Shown piece after piece: positions 35,124 to 43,689 of a DNA stretch of 64,000 nt. The translations under genes were made by a program, and so were the position numbers. The notes under the pieces were generated by a model, which saw only the letters and a program-made list of their open reading frames with translations, made no database searches and was not told the origin of the DNA. The stretch's first letter is position 1, and every line of letters begins with the position of its first letter. Source of the stretch: Clostridium scatologenes (lineage in GTDB: Bacteria > Bacillota > Clostridia > Clostridiales > Clostridiaceae); contig NZ_CP009933.1 in the NCBI RefSeq assembly GCF_000968375.1, positions 2,604,001-2,668,000 on the forward strand, in the 5' to 3' direction.

Positions 35124-35152
35124 GAGAATGGAAATCTTATCCATTCTCTTTT
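35124..35152. terminator. Bidirectional terminator
   Basis: GAGAATGG (35124-35131) pairs with CCATTCTC (35141-35148), with a TTTTATTATTT tail on the plus strand and AATTTTTT on the minus strand. It lies between the convergent activation-domain and chemoreceptor genes and serves both. Confidence 0.85.
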
Positions 35153-35153
35153 A

Positions 35154-36764
35154 TTATTTATTCATATTTTTTAATTCAGCAATCATTTTATTTAACTCAT
35201 TAACTACATCAGATACCTTTTCCATAGAAGCTGCAGTTTGTTTAATTGTATTATTTACTTCTTCAGCACCTGTTGAAGTATTTTTTGATATTTCTGATAC
35301 ATCATTAATTAATTTTACAAGTTCATTTTTATTCTTATCTATATAAAAAACATTATCCTTACTGCTTTCCACATATGCTAAAATATTATTTATAGAATTA
35401 TATATGTCATTAAAAATATTACCAGTATTATCAACAGCATCATTCTGTACTTCTACTATGCTTTTAACCTCTTTCATAAAATTCACTATATTCTGTGACT
35501 CATGCTCTATTTCATTTATGAGCTTTTTAACTTCCACTGCTGAAGAAGATGTTTCCTCTGAAAGCTTCCTTACTTCTTCTGCTACTACAGCAAATCCTTT
35601 TCCAACTTCACCTGCTCTTGCTGCTTCTATATTAGCATTTAATGCTAAAAGATTAGTCTGTTCAGAAATACCTGTTATAGTTTCTATTATCTTGTCAATT
35701 TTATCTATACTCTTGCTTAAATTGTTAACTTTTTCATCTACAGCTTTTATAGTTAAATCACTACTTTTTGTCTTATCCTTTAAAAGTTTTACAGCTTCCA
35801 TCCCATTTTTATTTAGTTGTTCAGCTTTACTTGATGTTTCAGCCATATCATCTGTTATTGTAACAGTTTTATTTATTTTATCTGATAAGTTTTCTATCAT
35901 TACTACTCCATTTTGTATTTCTTTATCCTGACTAGAAACTGCTACTGCAACTTTATTTATAGTATCAGAAATATGTTTACTTGATAAAAGTGTATTATTC
36001 ATATCCTCAAACAAATTCTGAGACAAATTAGAAAGCTCTCCAACTATTTCATTTATTTTGCCATTTACCATAGCTATTCTTTGCTTTGAATCTTGTATTT
36101 CAGTAATCATTTTTTGCTGCTTTTCTACTATAATTCTGCTATCGTTTAGGATCATATCCTTAACAATTATTAAAAACACTCCTGTAGCAAAGGCATTCAT
36201 TAAAATCATTGGAATAGACAATGTATTGAACAATATCTGATTAGCTTCCATAAAAGGCTTTTCTCCTAGAATAGGCACTAAGATATGAATATGTATCACT
36301 TCCCAAATTGCTATAAATATAGCCCATTTTGTAATACTTTTGTTATCTAATTTCTTGAGAGTAAATTTGGTCTTATATACAATAATAGAAGCTATAATTC
36401 CAGATAAGACAGTTGAAGTAGTGCACCCTAAAGTAGTCCACCCTCCTAATGTATATCTATAAGCCCCTCCTACTATACCCACAAATATTCCTACTATTGG
36501 CCCTCCAATTATAGCTGATAATACTGCTATTGAATCTCTTACATTGGTCTTTGCATCTCCTATTGTATAAGCATATTTTGAAGCTAAAATAATAGGAATA
36601 CTAAAAACTATAATTAGAAATATAGTTCCAATCACATCATTTCTTTGAGCTATAATAAGCCTTACTATTTTCATAGACCTACTTATCAAATAAATGAACA
36701 GAACACATAATGCTATGAACATAAACATGTTATACATAGTATTAAAAAGATTTGCTATCATCAT
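35154..36764 (-). CDS. Methyl-accepting chemotaxis protein with 5TMR-LYT-type sensor
   Basis: A 536-residue chemoreceptor. The N-terminal 220 residues are a multi-helix membrane sensor of the LytS type (AIIGGPIVGIFVGIVGGAYR is the conserved helix pair), not the usual periplasmic ligand domain. No HAMP is obvious. The cytoplasmic coiled coil carries the conserved hairpin tip EQTNLLALNANIEAARAGEVG and GFAVVAEEVRKLSEE. LytS-type sensors in other proteins respond to pyruvate or envelope state, so the signal may be small or membrane-bound. The ATG at 36764 follows GGGGGA; an ATG six codons upstream also has AGGA before it. A CheY-like gene lies just upstream. Confidence 0.82.
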   Translation of the reverse strand: MMIANLFNTMYNMFMFIALCVLFIYLISRSMKIVRLIIAQRNDVIGTIFLIIVFSIPIILASKYAYTIGDAKTNVRDSIAVLSAIIGGPIVGIFVGIVGGAYRYTLGGWTTLGCTTSTVLSGIIASIIVYKTKFTLKKLDNKSITKWAIFIAIWEVIHIHILVPILGEKPFMEANQILFNTLSIPMILMNAFATGVFLIIVKDMILNDSRIIVEKQQKMITEIQDSKQRIAMVNGKINEIVGELSNLSQNLFEDMNNTLLSSKHISDTINKVAVAVSSQDKEIQNGVVMIENLSDKINKTVTITDDMAETSSKAEQLNKNGMEAVKLLKDKTKSSDLTIKAVDEKVNNLSKSIDKIDKIIETITGISEQTNLLALNANIEAARAGEVGKGFAVVAEEVRKLSEETSSSAVEVKKLINEIEHESQNIVNFMKEVKSIVEVQNDAVDNTGNIFNDIYNSINNILAYVESSKDNVFYIDKNKNELVKLINDVSEISKNTSTGAEEVNNTIKQTAASMEKVSDVVNELNKMIAELKNMNK

Positions 36765-36933
36765 GAAAAATCCCCCTGTCATTTTCCTGTACTTTAGTTT
36801 TGTAATGAACTTTATAATATCCCCTAACTAAATATTTCTATAAAAACCTTTTAATTCCTTCATAATAAATAATTTTCACAATATTAAAGTTTAATTTATC
36901 TATTTATTTATTTTTATGTGAATTTTTTAGATA

Positions 36934-37305
36934 TTATTTATCTTTTTTAGACATTAAAGCTTTTTGCACTTCATCCACTAGAGCATCTTCATCAAAAGGT
37001 TTTATTACAAATCCTCTTGCACCTAATTCTATTGCTTCTTTTATAAAAGCCTTTTGCCCCATTGATGAACATATAATTACTTGTGCTTCAGGATCTATTT
37101 TCATAATTTCCTCTAAAGCTTCTAATCCTGTCATTTCATTCATCATTAAGTCCAAAGTAACTACATCAGGCTTTAATTCCTTATATTTGTCTATAGCTTC
37201 CCTGCCATTAGCTGCTTCTCCCAATATATTTATTTCATGTTTGTTAAGTATTTTTGTTATTAAATGTCTCATAAACATAGAGTCATCCACTATTAGTACA
37301 CCCAT
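36934..37305 (-). CDS. CheY-like single-domain response regulator
   Basis: A 123-residue receiver domain with no output domain. Key residues are Asp7-Asp8, phospho-acceptor Asp52 (TLDLMMNEM), Ser80-Ser81 and Lys102 (FVIKPF). LMMNEMTG is like the MMP(E)M loop of CheY/CheB receivers. It is transcribed in the same direction as the chemoreceptor, about 170 bases away, so the two may work together. It could bind the flagellar motor or act as a phosphate sink; the main chemotaxis operon is not in this window. Confidence 0.88.
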   Translation of the reverse strand: MGVLIVDDSMFMRHLITKILNKHEINILGEAANGREAIDKYKELKPDVVTLDLMMNEMTGLEALEEIMKIDPEAQVIICSSMGQKAFIKEAIELGARGFVIKPFDEDALVDEVQKALMSKKDK

Positions 37306-37545
37306 AATAAAGTTTTTCTCCTTTTGTCTTGTAGTTATTTATTACTCATAATTATTTTCGCAAACTTACACTATAATCTTTATATAATTTTAAAACAAAT
37401 TTCAAATATTTTCAAATATTACTTTTTATCCAATTATAATCACTATTAGTACATCATTAAACTATTTTTTTTTTAGCATTTTTATGTTACAATCTATAGT
37501 ATCGCAGTTATTAACCAATAATTGTAAACAAATGGAGTGATAAAA

Positions 37546-38223
37546 ATGGATAATTTAATAACTTGTATAATTGGAGCTTTTCAAATTACCCTTTTGGATA
37601 TAGTTCTTAGTGGTGATAACATAGGTGTTATTGCTTTAGCTACTAAAGATTTACCAGAAAGGTATGCAAAAAAAGCCTCTTCTATAGGAGTATTTGCTGC
37701 AGTTCTATTAAGAATTGTATTCACATGCTTTATGACATATATTCTTTTAATAAAATGGCTTCCTATTAAATTGGTTGGGGGTATACTTCTCACAAAAATA
37801 ACTTGGAACTTTATAAAACCAAGTAATGAAAGTGATACCACACGTGTAAGCTCATCTAATAAATTTATTGGTGCTATATGGAGTATAATTATAGCAGATG
37901 CTACTATGAGCTTAGATAATGTTCTTGCCATTGCAGGGGCAGCTGATGGTAATATAGTACTTGTTATATTTGGACTTCTACTTAACATACCTATTATATT
38001 TTGGGGAAGTCAATATGTATCAAAATTAATGAAAAAATATCCTATTGTTACATACATAGGTGGTGCAATTCTTGCTCACACAGCCTTCAAAATGATTTTA
38101 GAAGACAAACTTTTAATTTCATTTGTACCTAATGTATTTGGGGTTATAATTCCCAATGCAGCTGCAATTTTAACTATAATTTACGGGATTTATATTATAA
38201 AAAAACCAGTACACATTCACTAA
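37546..38223 (+). CDS. TerC-family integral membrane protein
   Basis: A 225-residue protein with about seven helices. The two family motifs are present: DIVLSGDNIGVIAL in helix 1 and DATMSLDNVLAIAG in helix 4, each carrying an acidic residue inside the membrane. TerC/YkoY-type proteins export manganese or help metallate exported proteins. A GTG three codons upstream is possible, but TGGAGTG fits the ATG at 37546. I looked for a yybP-ykoY manganese riboswitch upstream and did not find one. Confidence 0.88.
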   Translation: MDNLITCIIGAFQITLLDIVLSGDNIGVIALATKDLPERYAKKASSIGVFAAVLLRIVFTCFMTYILLIKWLPIKLVGGILLTKITWNFIKPSNESDTTRVSSSNKFIGAIWSIIIADATMSLDNVLAIAGAADGNIVLVIFGLLLNIPIIFWGSQYVSKLMKKYPIVTYIGGAILAHTAFKMILEDKLLISFVPNVFGVIIPNAAAILTIIYGIYIIKKPVHIH

Positions 38224-38236
38224 GAAAATTAAAAAA

Positions 38237-38272
38237 TCCTATAATTTAATTAATGCAATTTAAATTATAGGA
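38237..38272. terminator. Bidirectional terminator between TerC and BFD-like genes
   Basis: TCCTATAATTT pairs with AAATTATAGGA, with A/T-runs on both sides (AAAAAA before, CTTTTT after). It lies between convergent genes. Confidence 0.75.
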
Positions 38273-38305
38273 CTTTTTGTATATTTTATTAGATAAAACT
38301 CTTTC

Positions 38306-38518
38306 TTACTTTATCAATTGATCTATTAATGCTTGAATTTTATATTCACACCTTTTGCCATTACAAGATCCAGTACCAGCACCTGTAATTTTTTTTACCT
38401 CTTCAACAGAAGTGGCCCCACTATTTATTGCATTCTTGATAGAGTCTCTTGATATAGCCTTGCATAAGCACACTTTAGTAAGTTTATCTTTAATTTTTTC
38501 ATTTAAATTTTGTTCCAT
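38306..38518 (-). CDS. BFD-like [2Fe-2S]-binding domain protein
   Basis: A 70-residue protein with the bacterioferritin-associated-ferredoxin-like helix-turn-helix fold. Four cysteines sit as CLC near residues 18-20 and CNGKRC near 52-57, the spacing that binds one [2Fe-2S] cluster. In other proteins this domain forms the tail of NADH-dependent dehydrogenases or nitrite reductases; alone it may deliver electrons or clusters. An upstream start is possible, but AAAGGAG fits the ATG at 38518. It lies 34 bases downstream of the MreB stop and could share its transcript. Confidence 0.82.
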   Translation of the reverse strand: MEQNLNEKIKDKLTKVCLCKAISRDSIKNAINSGATSVEEVKKITGAGTGSCNGKRCEYKIQALIDQLIK

Positions 38519-38552
38519 TGAAATATCTCCTTTAAACATTTAATATATGTCT

Positions 38553-39536
38553 TTACATATCCAAACTTTTACCTGCACCAATAACAACACACTGAAGAGG
38601 ATTTTCTGCAATACATGAAGGTATATTTAATTCGCTATATATAAGTTTATCTAAGCCTTTTAGAAGTGATCCACCACCTGAAAGCATTATCCCCTTGTCC
38701 ATTATATCTGCTGCAAGCTCTGGTGGAGTTTGTTCAATGGTGGCCTTAATTGCTTCAATTATTAAAGCTACAGGTTCTTTCAAAACTTTTCGTATTTCAC
38801 TATCTATGATAGTGACAGCCTTGGGAAGTCCAGTTGCCAAATCTATTCCTCTTATCTCCATATTTCTTTTTTCTTCATCTACATATGCAGAACCTAGTTC
38901 TATTTTAATTTTCTCTGCTGTTCTTTCTCCTATAATTAGATTAAACTCTCTTTTTACATAATCAATAATTGTTTCATCTAACTCGTCTCCCGCAACTCTT
39001 AATGTTTTACTTGTAACAATTCCATGAAGAGAAATAATTGCTATCTCTGTAGTACCCCCTCCTATATCAATAATCATGTTACCAACTGGCTCATTTACAG
39101 GTAATCCTGATCCTATAGCAGCAGCCACAGATTCCTCAATTAGAATAATCTTACGTACCCCAAGCTGATTTATTGCTTCATTAATGGCCTTCTTTTCAAC
39201 TTCAGTAATTCCTGATGGATGAGAAATTGCAATTTTGGAACTTTTAAAAATACCTTTACCATTAATCTTTTCAATAAACTTTTTTAACATTTGCTGTGTC
39301 AAATCAAAGTTTGCAATCACCCCATCTTTTAAGGGTCGAACAGTTTCAATACCTTTTGGCGTTCTTCCTATCATATCCTTGGCATCTGATCCAACTGCTA
39401 AAACTTGTCTATTTGTAGTATTTATAGCTACCACTGAAGGCTCTTCTAATATAACACCTTCTCCTTTTACATACAATAAAGTATTTGATGTTCCTAAATC
39501 TATTCCTATATCCTTAGACTTTATAAAAAATCTCAT
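38553..39536 (-). CDS. mreB: MreB/Mbl-type rod-shape actin homologue
   Basis: A 327-residue bacterial actin. The phosphate-1 loop is DIGIDLGTSNTL, the phosphate-2 loop is NMIDIGGGTTEIAI, and the adenosine loop is GIMLSGGGSLLKGLD. The length is normal for MreB. It polymerises under the membrane and steers lateral wall synthesis. It is not next to mreC-mreD here, so it is probably an extra paralogue of the Mbl/MreBH kind. AAAGGAG precedes the ATG. The downstream BFD-like gene may be co-transcribed by chance. Confidence 0.88.
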   Translation of the reverse strand: MRFFIKSKDIGIDLGTSNTLLYVKGEGVILEEPSVVAINTTNRQVLAVGSDAKDMIGRTPKGIETVRPLKDGVIANFDLTQQMLKKFIEKINGKGIFKSSKIAISHPSGITEVEKKAINEAINQLGVRKIILIEESVAAAIGSGLPVNEPVGNMIIDIGGGTTEIAIISLHGIVTSKTLRVAGDELDETIIDYVKREFNLIIGERTAEKIKIELGSAYVDEEKRNMEIRGIDLATGLPKAVTIIDSEIRKVLKEPVALIIEAIKATIEQTPPELAADIMDKGIMLSGGGSLLKGLDKLIYSELNIPSCIAENPLQCVVIGAGKSLDM

Positions 39537-39894
39537 GAAAATTCTCCTTTCAAATTTACAATAGATCTTTATTTTTTAGATGCTATTGATGATAATATAT
39601 AGAAAAATAGACTTCTATTTTCATGAAGTCTTCCTAAGATTACTTTTTTTACAGTATATATCTTCATTTGTCTGCTTTCAACGTATAAATAATTCACATT
39701 ATTACATCAACTGGATTATATTCAATTATATTTTAATAATTTCATTATAATTACAAATAGGAGAATTCATTAATATAAAATACTTTTTATAGATTCTAAT
39801 ATATCTTTTTATCTACCCCCTTAAAAATTAAAATATTTGCCGTATATATCTATGAAAACAATATAATAAACAATTTCGAGGAGGAATAGTACAC
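39537..39894. other. Intergenic region between mreB and the DUF5667 gene
   Basis: These 358 bases hold divergent promoters for the two genes but no gene. AGACTTC and GAAGTCT make a small hairpin near 39609-39631. I could not identify an operator or riboswitch. Confidence 0.4.
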
Positions 39895-41001
39895 ATGAAA
39901 AAAATAGCATTATTTGTAACAGCTCTAGCTGTATCATTAAGTATAGGGGGAGGAGTAGCCTTAGCAGATGACAGCACTACAACATTTACAGATAAAGCAG
40001 GTATAACACCTGACAATGCTGTATTATATTCTATTGATAAAACTTTAGATAACTTAAAAATTAGTATGGCTTCTGGAGATGATAAAAAGGCTGAAGTCTT
40101 AGCAGATGTAGCAGAAGAAAGACTTGGTGAAAGTGAATTAATGACTGATAAGAAAAACACTGATCTTTCATCTAAAACATTAAATGAATATAATGATAAA
40201 ATTACTGAAGCTCAAGACAAAATAGATGATGCTGTAGATAAAGCATCTACTAACACTACTGATGATACTGGCAAATTAGAAAAGCTAGAAAAATTAAAAA
40301 CATCAATAACAAATACACAAATAAAATCTATAGAAGTATTAAAAAGTATAGAAAACAAAGTTTCTGGAAATGCCAAAGAAACTTTGGCACAAGTCATAGA
40401 AATGCAAACACGAAAAAAGGAAACCATAATAGCAGCTGCTAAAGAAAAACAAATATTACTTCAAGCTAAAAAATCAGTAAAAGAAGCTGAAACTAAATTA
40501 GCTCAAGCTAAAAAAGCTGGTGATGAACAAGCAATAAAAACTGCTGAAGATGCTTTAAAGCAAGCTCAAACAGTTCTAGCTACTGAAAATGAAAAATTCA
40601 CTAAAGCAATTACAGCAAAAAAAGAAGCTATGAAAGGTGGAGTTGGTCAACTAAAAAAACAAGCTAAAAAGGAAGAAACTAAGGATACATCAAATTCCAC
40701 AAATAATACTACTTCAGAAGATACTAATACAACACCTGAACCTACTACAACTAATGAAAACACAAATACCACTACTAACACTACTGATAATACCAACAAC
40801 ACTATTACTCAATATACTGCTAGCAGCAATACTACTGTTACAACAACTGATGCTAAGGCTACAACTAGTACTGAAACCAATGTGAAAGTAAAAGAAAATA
40901 AAGGTCAGGAAATTAAAAATAATAAAAGAAATGATGTAAAAGAAAATCAAGGTCATAATAAAGAAAATAATTCAGCAAATAAACATAATTCTAATCACTA
41001 A
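39895..41001 (+). CDS. Secreted DUF5667-domain protein with Thr/Asn-rich tail
   Basis: A 368-residue exported protein. The signal peptide (MKKIALFVTALAVSLSIGGG, cleavage after VALA) is followed by a DUF5667-like domain: ITPDNAVLYSIDKTLDNLKI and EVLADVAEERLGESE. A long charged helical region with Ala/Lys/Glu repeats spans about residues 90-255. A low-complexity tail of Thr/Asn/Ser (about 260-330) and a basic Asn-rich end follow. It has no anchor motif, so it probably sticks to the wall by charge. CGAGGAGG precedes the ATG. The function of DUF5667 is unknown. Confidence 0.78.
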   Translation: MKKIALFVTALAVSLSIGGGVALADDSTTTFTDKAGITPDNAVLYSIDKTLDNLKISMASGDDKKAEVLADVAEERLGESELMTDKKNTDLSSKTLNEYNDKITEAQDKIDDAVDKASTNTTDDTGKLEKLEKLKTSITNTQIKSIEVLKSIENKVSGNAKETLAQVIEMQTRKKETIIAAAKEKQILLQAKKSVKEAETKLAQAKKAGDEQAIKTAEDALKQAQTVLATENEKFTKAITAKKEAMKGGVGQLKKQAKKEETKDTSNSTNNTTSEDTNTTPEPTTTNENTNTTTNTTDNTNNTITQYTASSNTTVTTTDAKATTSTETNVKVKENKGQEIKNNKRNDVKENQGHNKENNSANKHNSNH

Positions 41002-41268
41002 AAGATATAATAAATAGACAATAAGGAAATGACCAATATATAATATTTACTACACAATTTTTAGAACTGAGTCTAAACTTTAATTATTATAGATTTTTTA
41101 AGGGAAGTTAGTTAACTTCCCTTAATGAATTTTATATAATAATTTTACTTTATACTATTATGATACAAAATAAAAAATTTTTACACAATATATTTGCATT
41201 TACAAACAAATTATGTTTAATTGAGTTTTTTGATGGTATTATTTACACTATATACATGCCATAAAAAC
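41002..41268. other. Intergenic region with a 24-bp palindrome
   Basis: AAGGGAAGTT and AACTTCCCTT (41100-41123) form a hairpin about 100 bases past the DUF5667 stop. Its plus-strand tail is AATGAATTTTAT, a weak terminator. Nothing else can be supported. Confidence 0.45.
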
Positions 41269-41305
41269 TCACCTATATTCAAAATATATATGTGAAGGTA
41301 GGTGA
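41269..41305 (+). promoter_or_regulatory. Hairpin that hides the ribosome site of the LysM-CAP gene
   Basis: TCACCTA (41269-41275) is perfectly complementary to TAGGTGA (41299-41305), which contains the ribosome site of the next gene, six bases before its TTG start. A folded leader would limit translation. Confidence 0.4.
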
Positions 41306-41310
41306 TTTTT

Positions 41311-41931
41311 TTGAAAAAGAAGTTAGTTGCATTAAGTACATTCATATTTCTGCTGCTGGGATGCGGTAAAGTTCATGCTGAAAATACGACTTATACCGTA
41401 ATTTCAGGAGATAGTATGTGGAAAATTGCAGTAAAATTTGAAGTTGGTTTAAGTGAAATTATATCTTTAAACCCTCAAATTAAAAATCCTGCTATGATTA
41501 TACCAGGACAAAAGTTGACTATACCCAATATTCAAGATGTAAAAACTATTGAGAATAAAGTTATATCTTTGGTAAATTCACAAAGATCAAAGGTTGGTTT
41601 GCAGCCTTTTAAAACTAATTGGGAACTTTCAAGAATTGCAAGATATAAGTCTCAAGATATGATAAATAAAAATTACTTTTCACATACATCACCAACTTAT
41701 GGTTCTCCATTTAATATGATAGAAAATTTTGGCATAAAATTTTCTGCAGCTGGTGAAAATATAGCTATGGGTCAAAGAACTGCTGAAGAAGTTATGAATT
41801 CCTGGATGAATTCTCCAGGTCATAGAAGTAATATTTTAAACCCTTCTTACACTGAAATAGGTGTAGGCCTAGCAAAAAATGCAAATGGTCAATGCTATTG
41901 GACTCAGATGTTTATAAAACCTATGTATTAA
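41311..41931 (+). CDS. Secreted LysM + CAP (SCP/YkwD-like) protein
   Basis: A 206-residue exported protein. The N-terminal signal is hydrophobic and ends LLLGCGKVHA, which can be read as a weak lipobox or as a signal-peptidase I site. One LysM peptidoglycan-binding module follows (YTVISGDSMWKIAVKFEVG, ending PGQKLTIP). Then comes a CAP domain with NYFSHTSPTYGSPF, AAGENIAMG, SWMNSPGHRSNIL and YWTQMF. The start is TTG at 41311 behind AGGTGA; a GTG three codons earlier is also in frame. In clostridia such SafA/YkwD-like proteins are wall or spore-coat associated. Confidence 0.87.
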   Translation: MKKKLVALSTFIFLLLGCGKVHAENTTYTVISGDSMWKIAVKFEVGLSEIISLNPQIKNPAMIIPGQKLTIPNIQDVKTIENKVISLVNSQRSKVGLQPFKTNWELSRIARYKSQDMINKNYFSHTSPTYGSPFNMIENFGIKFSAAGENIAMGQRTAEEVMNSWMNSPGHRSNILNPSYTEIGVGLAKNANGQCYWTQMFIKPMY

Positions 41932-41948
41932 TTAAATACTCAACTTTT

Positions 41949-42073
41949 CAGAGGACAATTGACAGAGTACAGAGGACAATGAAGGTGAGTCTCTTTTAAA
42001 TTAAAGATTTTTCGTAGTGTAGCAGAGAAAAATCCTCCTTCATTGTCCTATGTCAATTGTCCTCTGTCCTCTT
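41949..42073. repeat. Family-E palindromic repeat (CAGAGGACAAT)
   Basis: CAGAGGACAATTGACA occurs at 41949 and is inverted at the far end (TGTCAATTGTCCTCTG, 42051-42066). AGGACAATGAAGG pairs with CCTTCATTGTCCT inside it, and GATTTTTC with GAAAAATC at the centre. The left arm itself has CAGAGGACAAT twice in direct repeat. It lies between two convergent genes and probably also ends transcription. A fragment occurs at 25095. Confidence 0.75.
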
Positions 42074-42086
42074 TAAAAAATGATTT

Positions 42087-43358
42087 TTAACTACATACCT
42101 TCATCATTACATCTAAAATTACGTTATCAGTATTAGACATACCTTCATTAGATACTCTTCCTAAATTTTGAATTGTCTTTTCTGCTGACTTATCTAGTAT
42201 TCCATCATTATATGGTATGAATATATTTTTCATTGCCATTTTAGCTGCATCTAATGCTGCTGTTACTGATATTGAAAGCTTATAAGAGCATCCTATCTTA
42301 GCTCCATCACAAATCATGCCTGTAATACCTGCAGACATATTCTTAATTGCTCCTTCTATTTGTTTTAAGCTTCCATCCCACAAATAAGTAAGCCCTGCTG
42401 CTGCACCTACTCCTGCAGCTACCCCACAACCACATACTGGCGATAATGCTCCTGTATAACTCTTTATATAAACAGTTACTAAATGACTTAAAGTTACAGC
42501 TCTAACTACTTTTTCTTTTTCTATTTTTTGACCTTCTCCTATAACTGCTACAGGAAGTATAGCTACCAATCCGTGATTTCCACTTCCTGCACTGCTCATA
42601 ACAGGTAATGGATATCCTGTCATTCTAGCTTCTGAAGCTGCTGAAGTTATAGCTTTGGCATAGGCTTCTAAATTTTCTTTACCTTCATTAAGCATACTTC
42701 CAATGCCTATTCCTAAGTTATACTTTAAATCATCCTCACCAACTCTTTTATTCATTACTATTCCTTCATTTATAAACTCTATTTCACTGTAATCTACTGT
42801 ATCTACAAATTCCTTCATATCAGCTACAGTAAATTCTCTTATTCTGTCTCTCAAAGAAGGTTTTGCTGCTTCTTGCTTTTCGTCCTTTTTTGAAATGCAT
42901 TCACCATTTTTTTCTACCAATACTACATTTAAATGTGTTTTCTTTATAATTACTCTTGCAATATCATTTTTCCCTTTAGCTACTATTTCAATGTACAGGC
43001 CTGAAATCTCCTTCTTTAAATGTAATTTAATCTTTTTTTTATCTATCAATTTTAACGCTTCATTCAAACTTTCATTTGTAACTTCCTTTAAAACTTCAAG
43101 TTTATATTCTGATTTTCCTACAATTAAAGCTAATGCAGCTGCAACCACATTACCCTTTTCATTAGTTCCTGGTATTCCTACTTCTTTTCCATTTTTTAAA
43201 ATATTTCTATCCACATAAATATCTAGCGATTCCACCTTTTCTCCTAGTACTTCTTTAGCCATAGCTGCAGCATAAGCAACAGCAGTTGGTTCTGTGCATC
43301 CAAGAGCTGGTACCACTTGATCTTTTAAAATGCTTACTAGTAATTCATCATTTTTCAT
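42087..43358 (-). CDS. UPF0597/CyuA-type L-cysteine desulfidase (serine dehydratase-like)
   Basis: A 423-residue member of UPF0597, related to Fe-S L-serine dehydratase alpha chains and to archaeal L-cysteine desulfidase. The enzyme releases sulfide, ammonia and pyruvate from cysteine. Visible signatures are VVPALGCTEPTAVAYAAA near the N-terminus, AGSGNHGLVAILPV, and CGCGVAAGVGAAAG with cysteines that, with CDGAKIGCSYK, may hold a [4Fe-4S] cluster. AGGAGG precedes the ATG. A consensus sigma-54 promoter lies 37-51 bases upstream, and the next gene upstream is a sigma-54 activator, so expression is likely signal-dependent. Confidence 0.85.
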   Translation of the reverse strand: MKNDELLVSILKDQVVPALGCTEPTAVAYAAAMAKEVLGEKVESLDIYVDRNILKNGKEVGIPGTNEKGNVVAAALALIVGKSEYKLEVLKEVTNESLNEALKLIDKKKIKLHLKKEISGLYIEIVAKGKNDIARVIIKKTHLNVVLVEKNGECISKKDEKQEAAKPSLRDRIREFTVADMKEFVDTVDYSEIEFINEGIVMNKRVGEDDLKYNLGIGIGSMLNEGKENLEAYAKAITSAASEARMTGYPLPVMSSAGSGNHGLVAILPVAVIGEGQKIEKEKVVRAVTLSHLVTVYIKSYTGALSPVCGCGVAAGVGAAAGLTYLWDGSLKQIEGAIKNMSAGITGMICDGAKIGCSYKLSISVTAALDAAKMAMKNIFIPYNDGILDKSAEKTIQNLGRVSNEGMSNTDNVILDVMMKVCS

Positions 43359-43394
43359 ACTAAAATACCTCCTAATGTTTATGTCTATATACTA

Positions 43395-43409
43395 GCAAAT
43401 ACCATGCCA
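43395..43409 (-). promoter_or_regulatory. Sigma-54 (-24/-12) promoter
   Basis: On the minus strand TGGCATG, four bases (GTAT) and TTGC match the sigma-54 consensus TGGCAYR-N4-TTGC in every fixed position. It lies 37 bases before the desulfidase start. Confidence 0.85.
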
Positions 43410-43511
43410 TACTTTTTTATTTATTAAAAAATATGACAATTATTTATTTTCAACATTTAACAGGTATTAATTTGTATATTTTTGAATCTTTACAATATTT
43501 ATTTTCTCAAA

Positions 43512-43623
43512 AATAAGAATTGAAAGCACGTTAATTTCTTTATTACCTTAAGTATAATTGAAATAAATTTGGAATTTGTCTAAATAATCAGTCAATTCTT
43601 ATTAAGGATTGTGAATTCTTAAA
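43512..43623 (-). promoter_or_regulatory. Candidate upstream activator sites
   Basis: AATAAGAATTGA (43512-43523) recurs inverted as TCAATTCTTATT (43592-43603), with a looser TGAATTCTTA at 43612. They are 105-215 bases upstream of the -24/-12 promoter, the usual range for sigma-54 activator binding. The remainder of 43359-43689 shows nothing else. Confidence 0.45.
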
Positions 43624-43689
43624 TATTAAAATATAATACTTATCATTTCTCAAAAATGACAATAAATTATTGCTTTTGAGAAGAACTAT

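Noticed and set aside
37306..37545. Manganese (yybP-ykoY) riboswitch upstream of the TerC-family gene
   Set aside because: TerC genes often have one, but neither conserved internal loop nor the needed long helices could be found.
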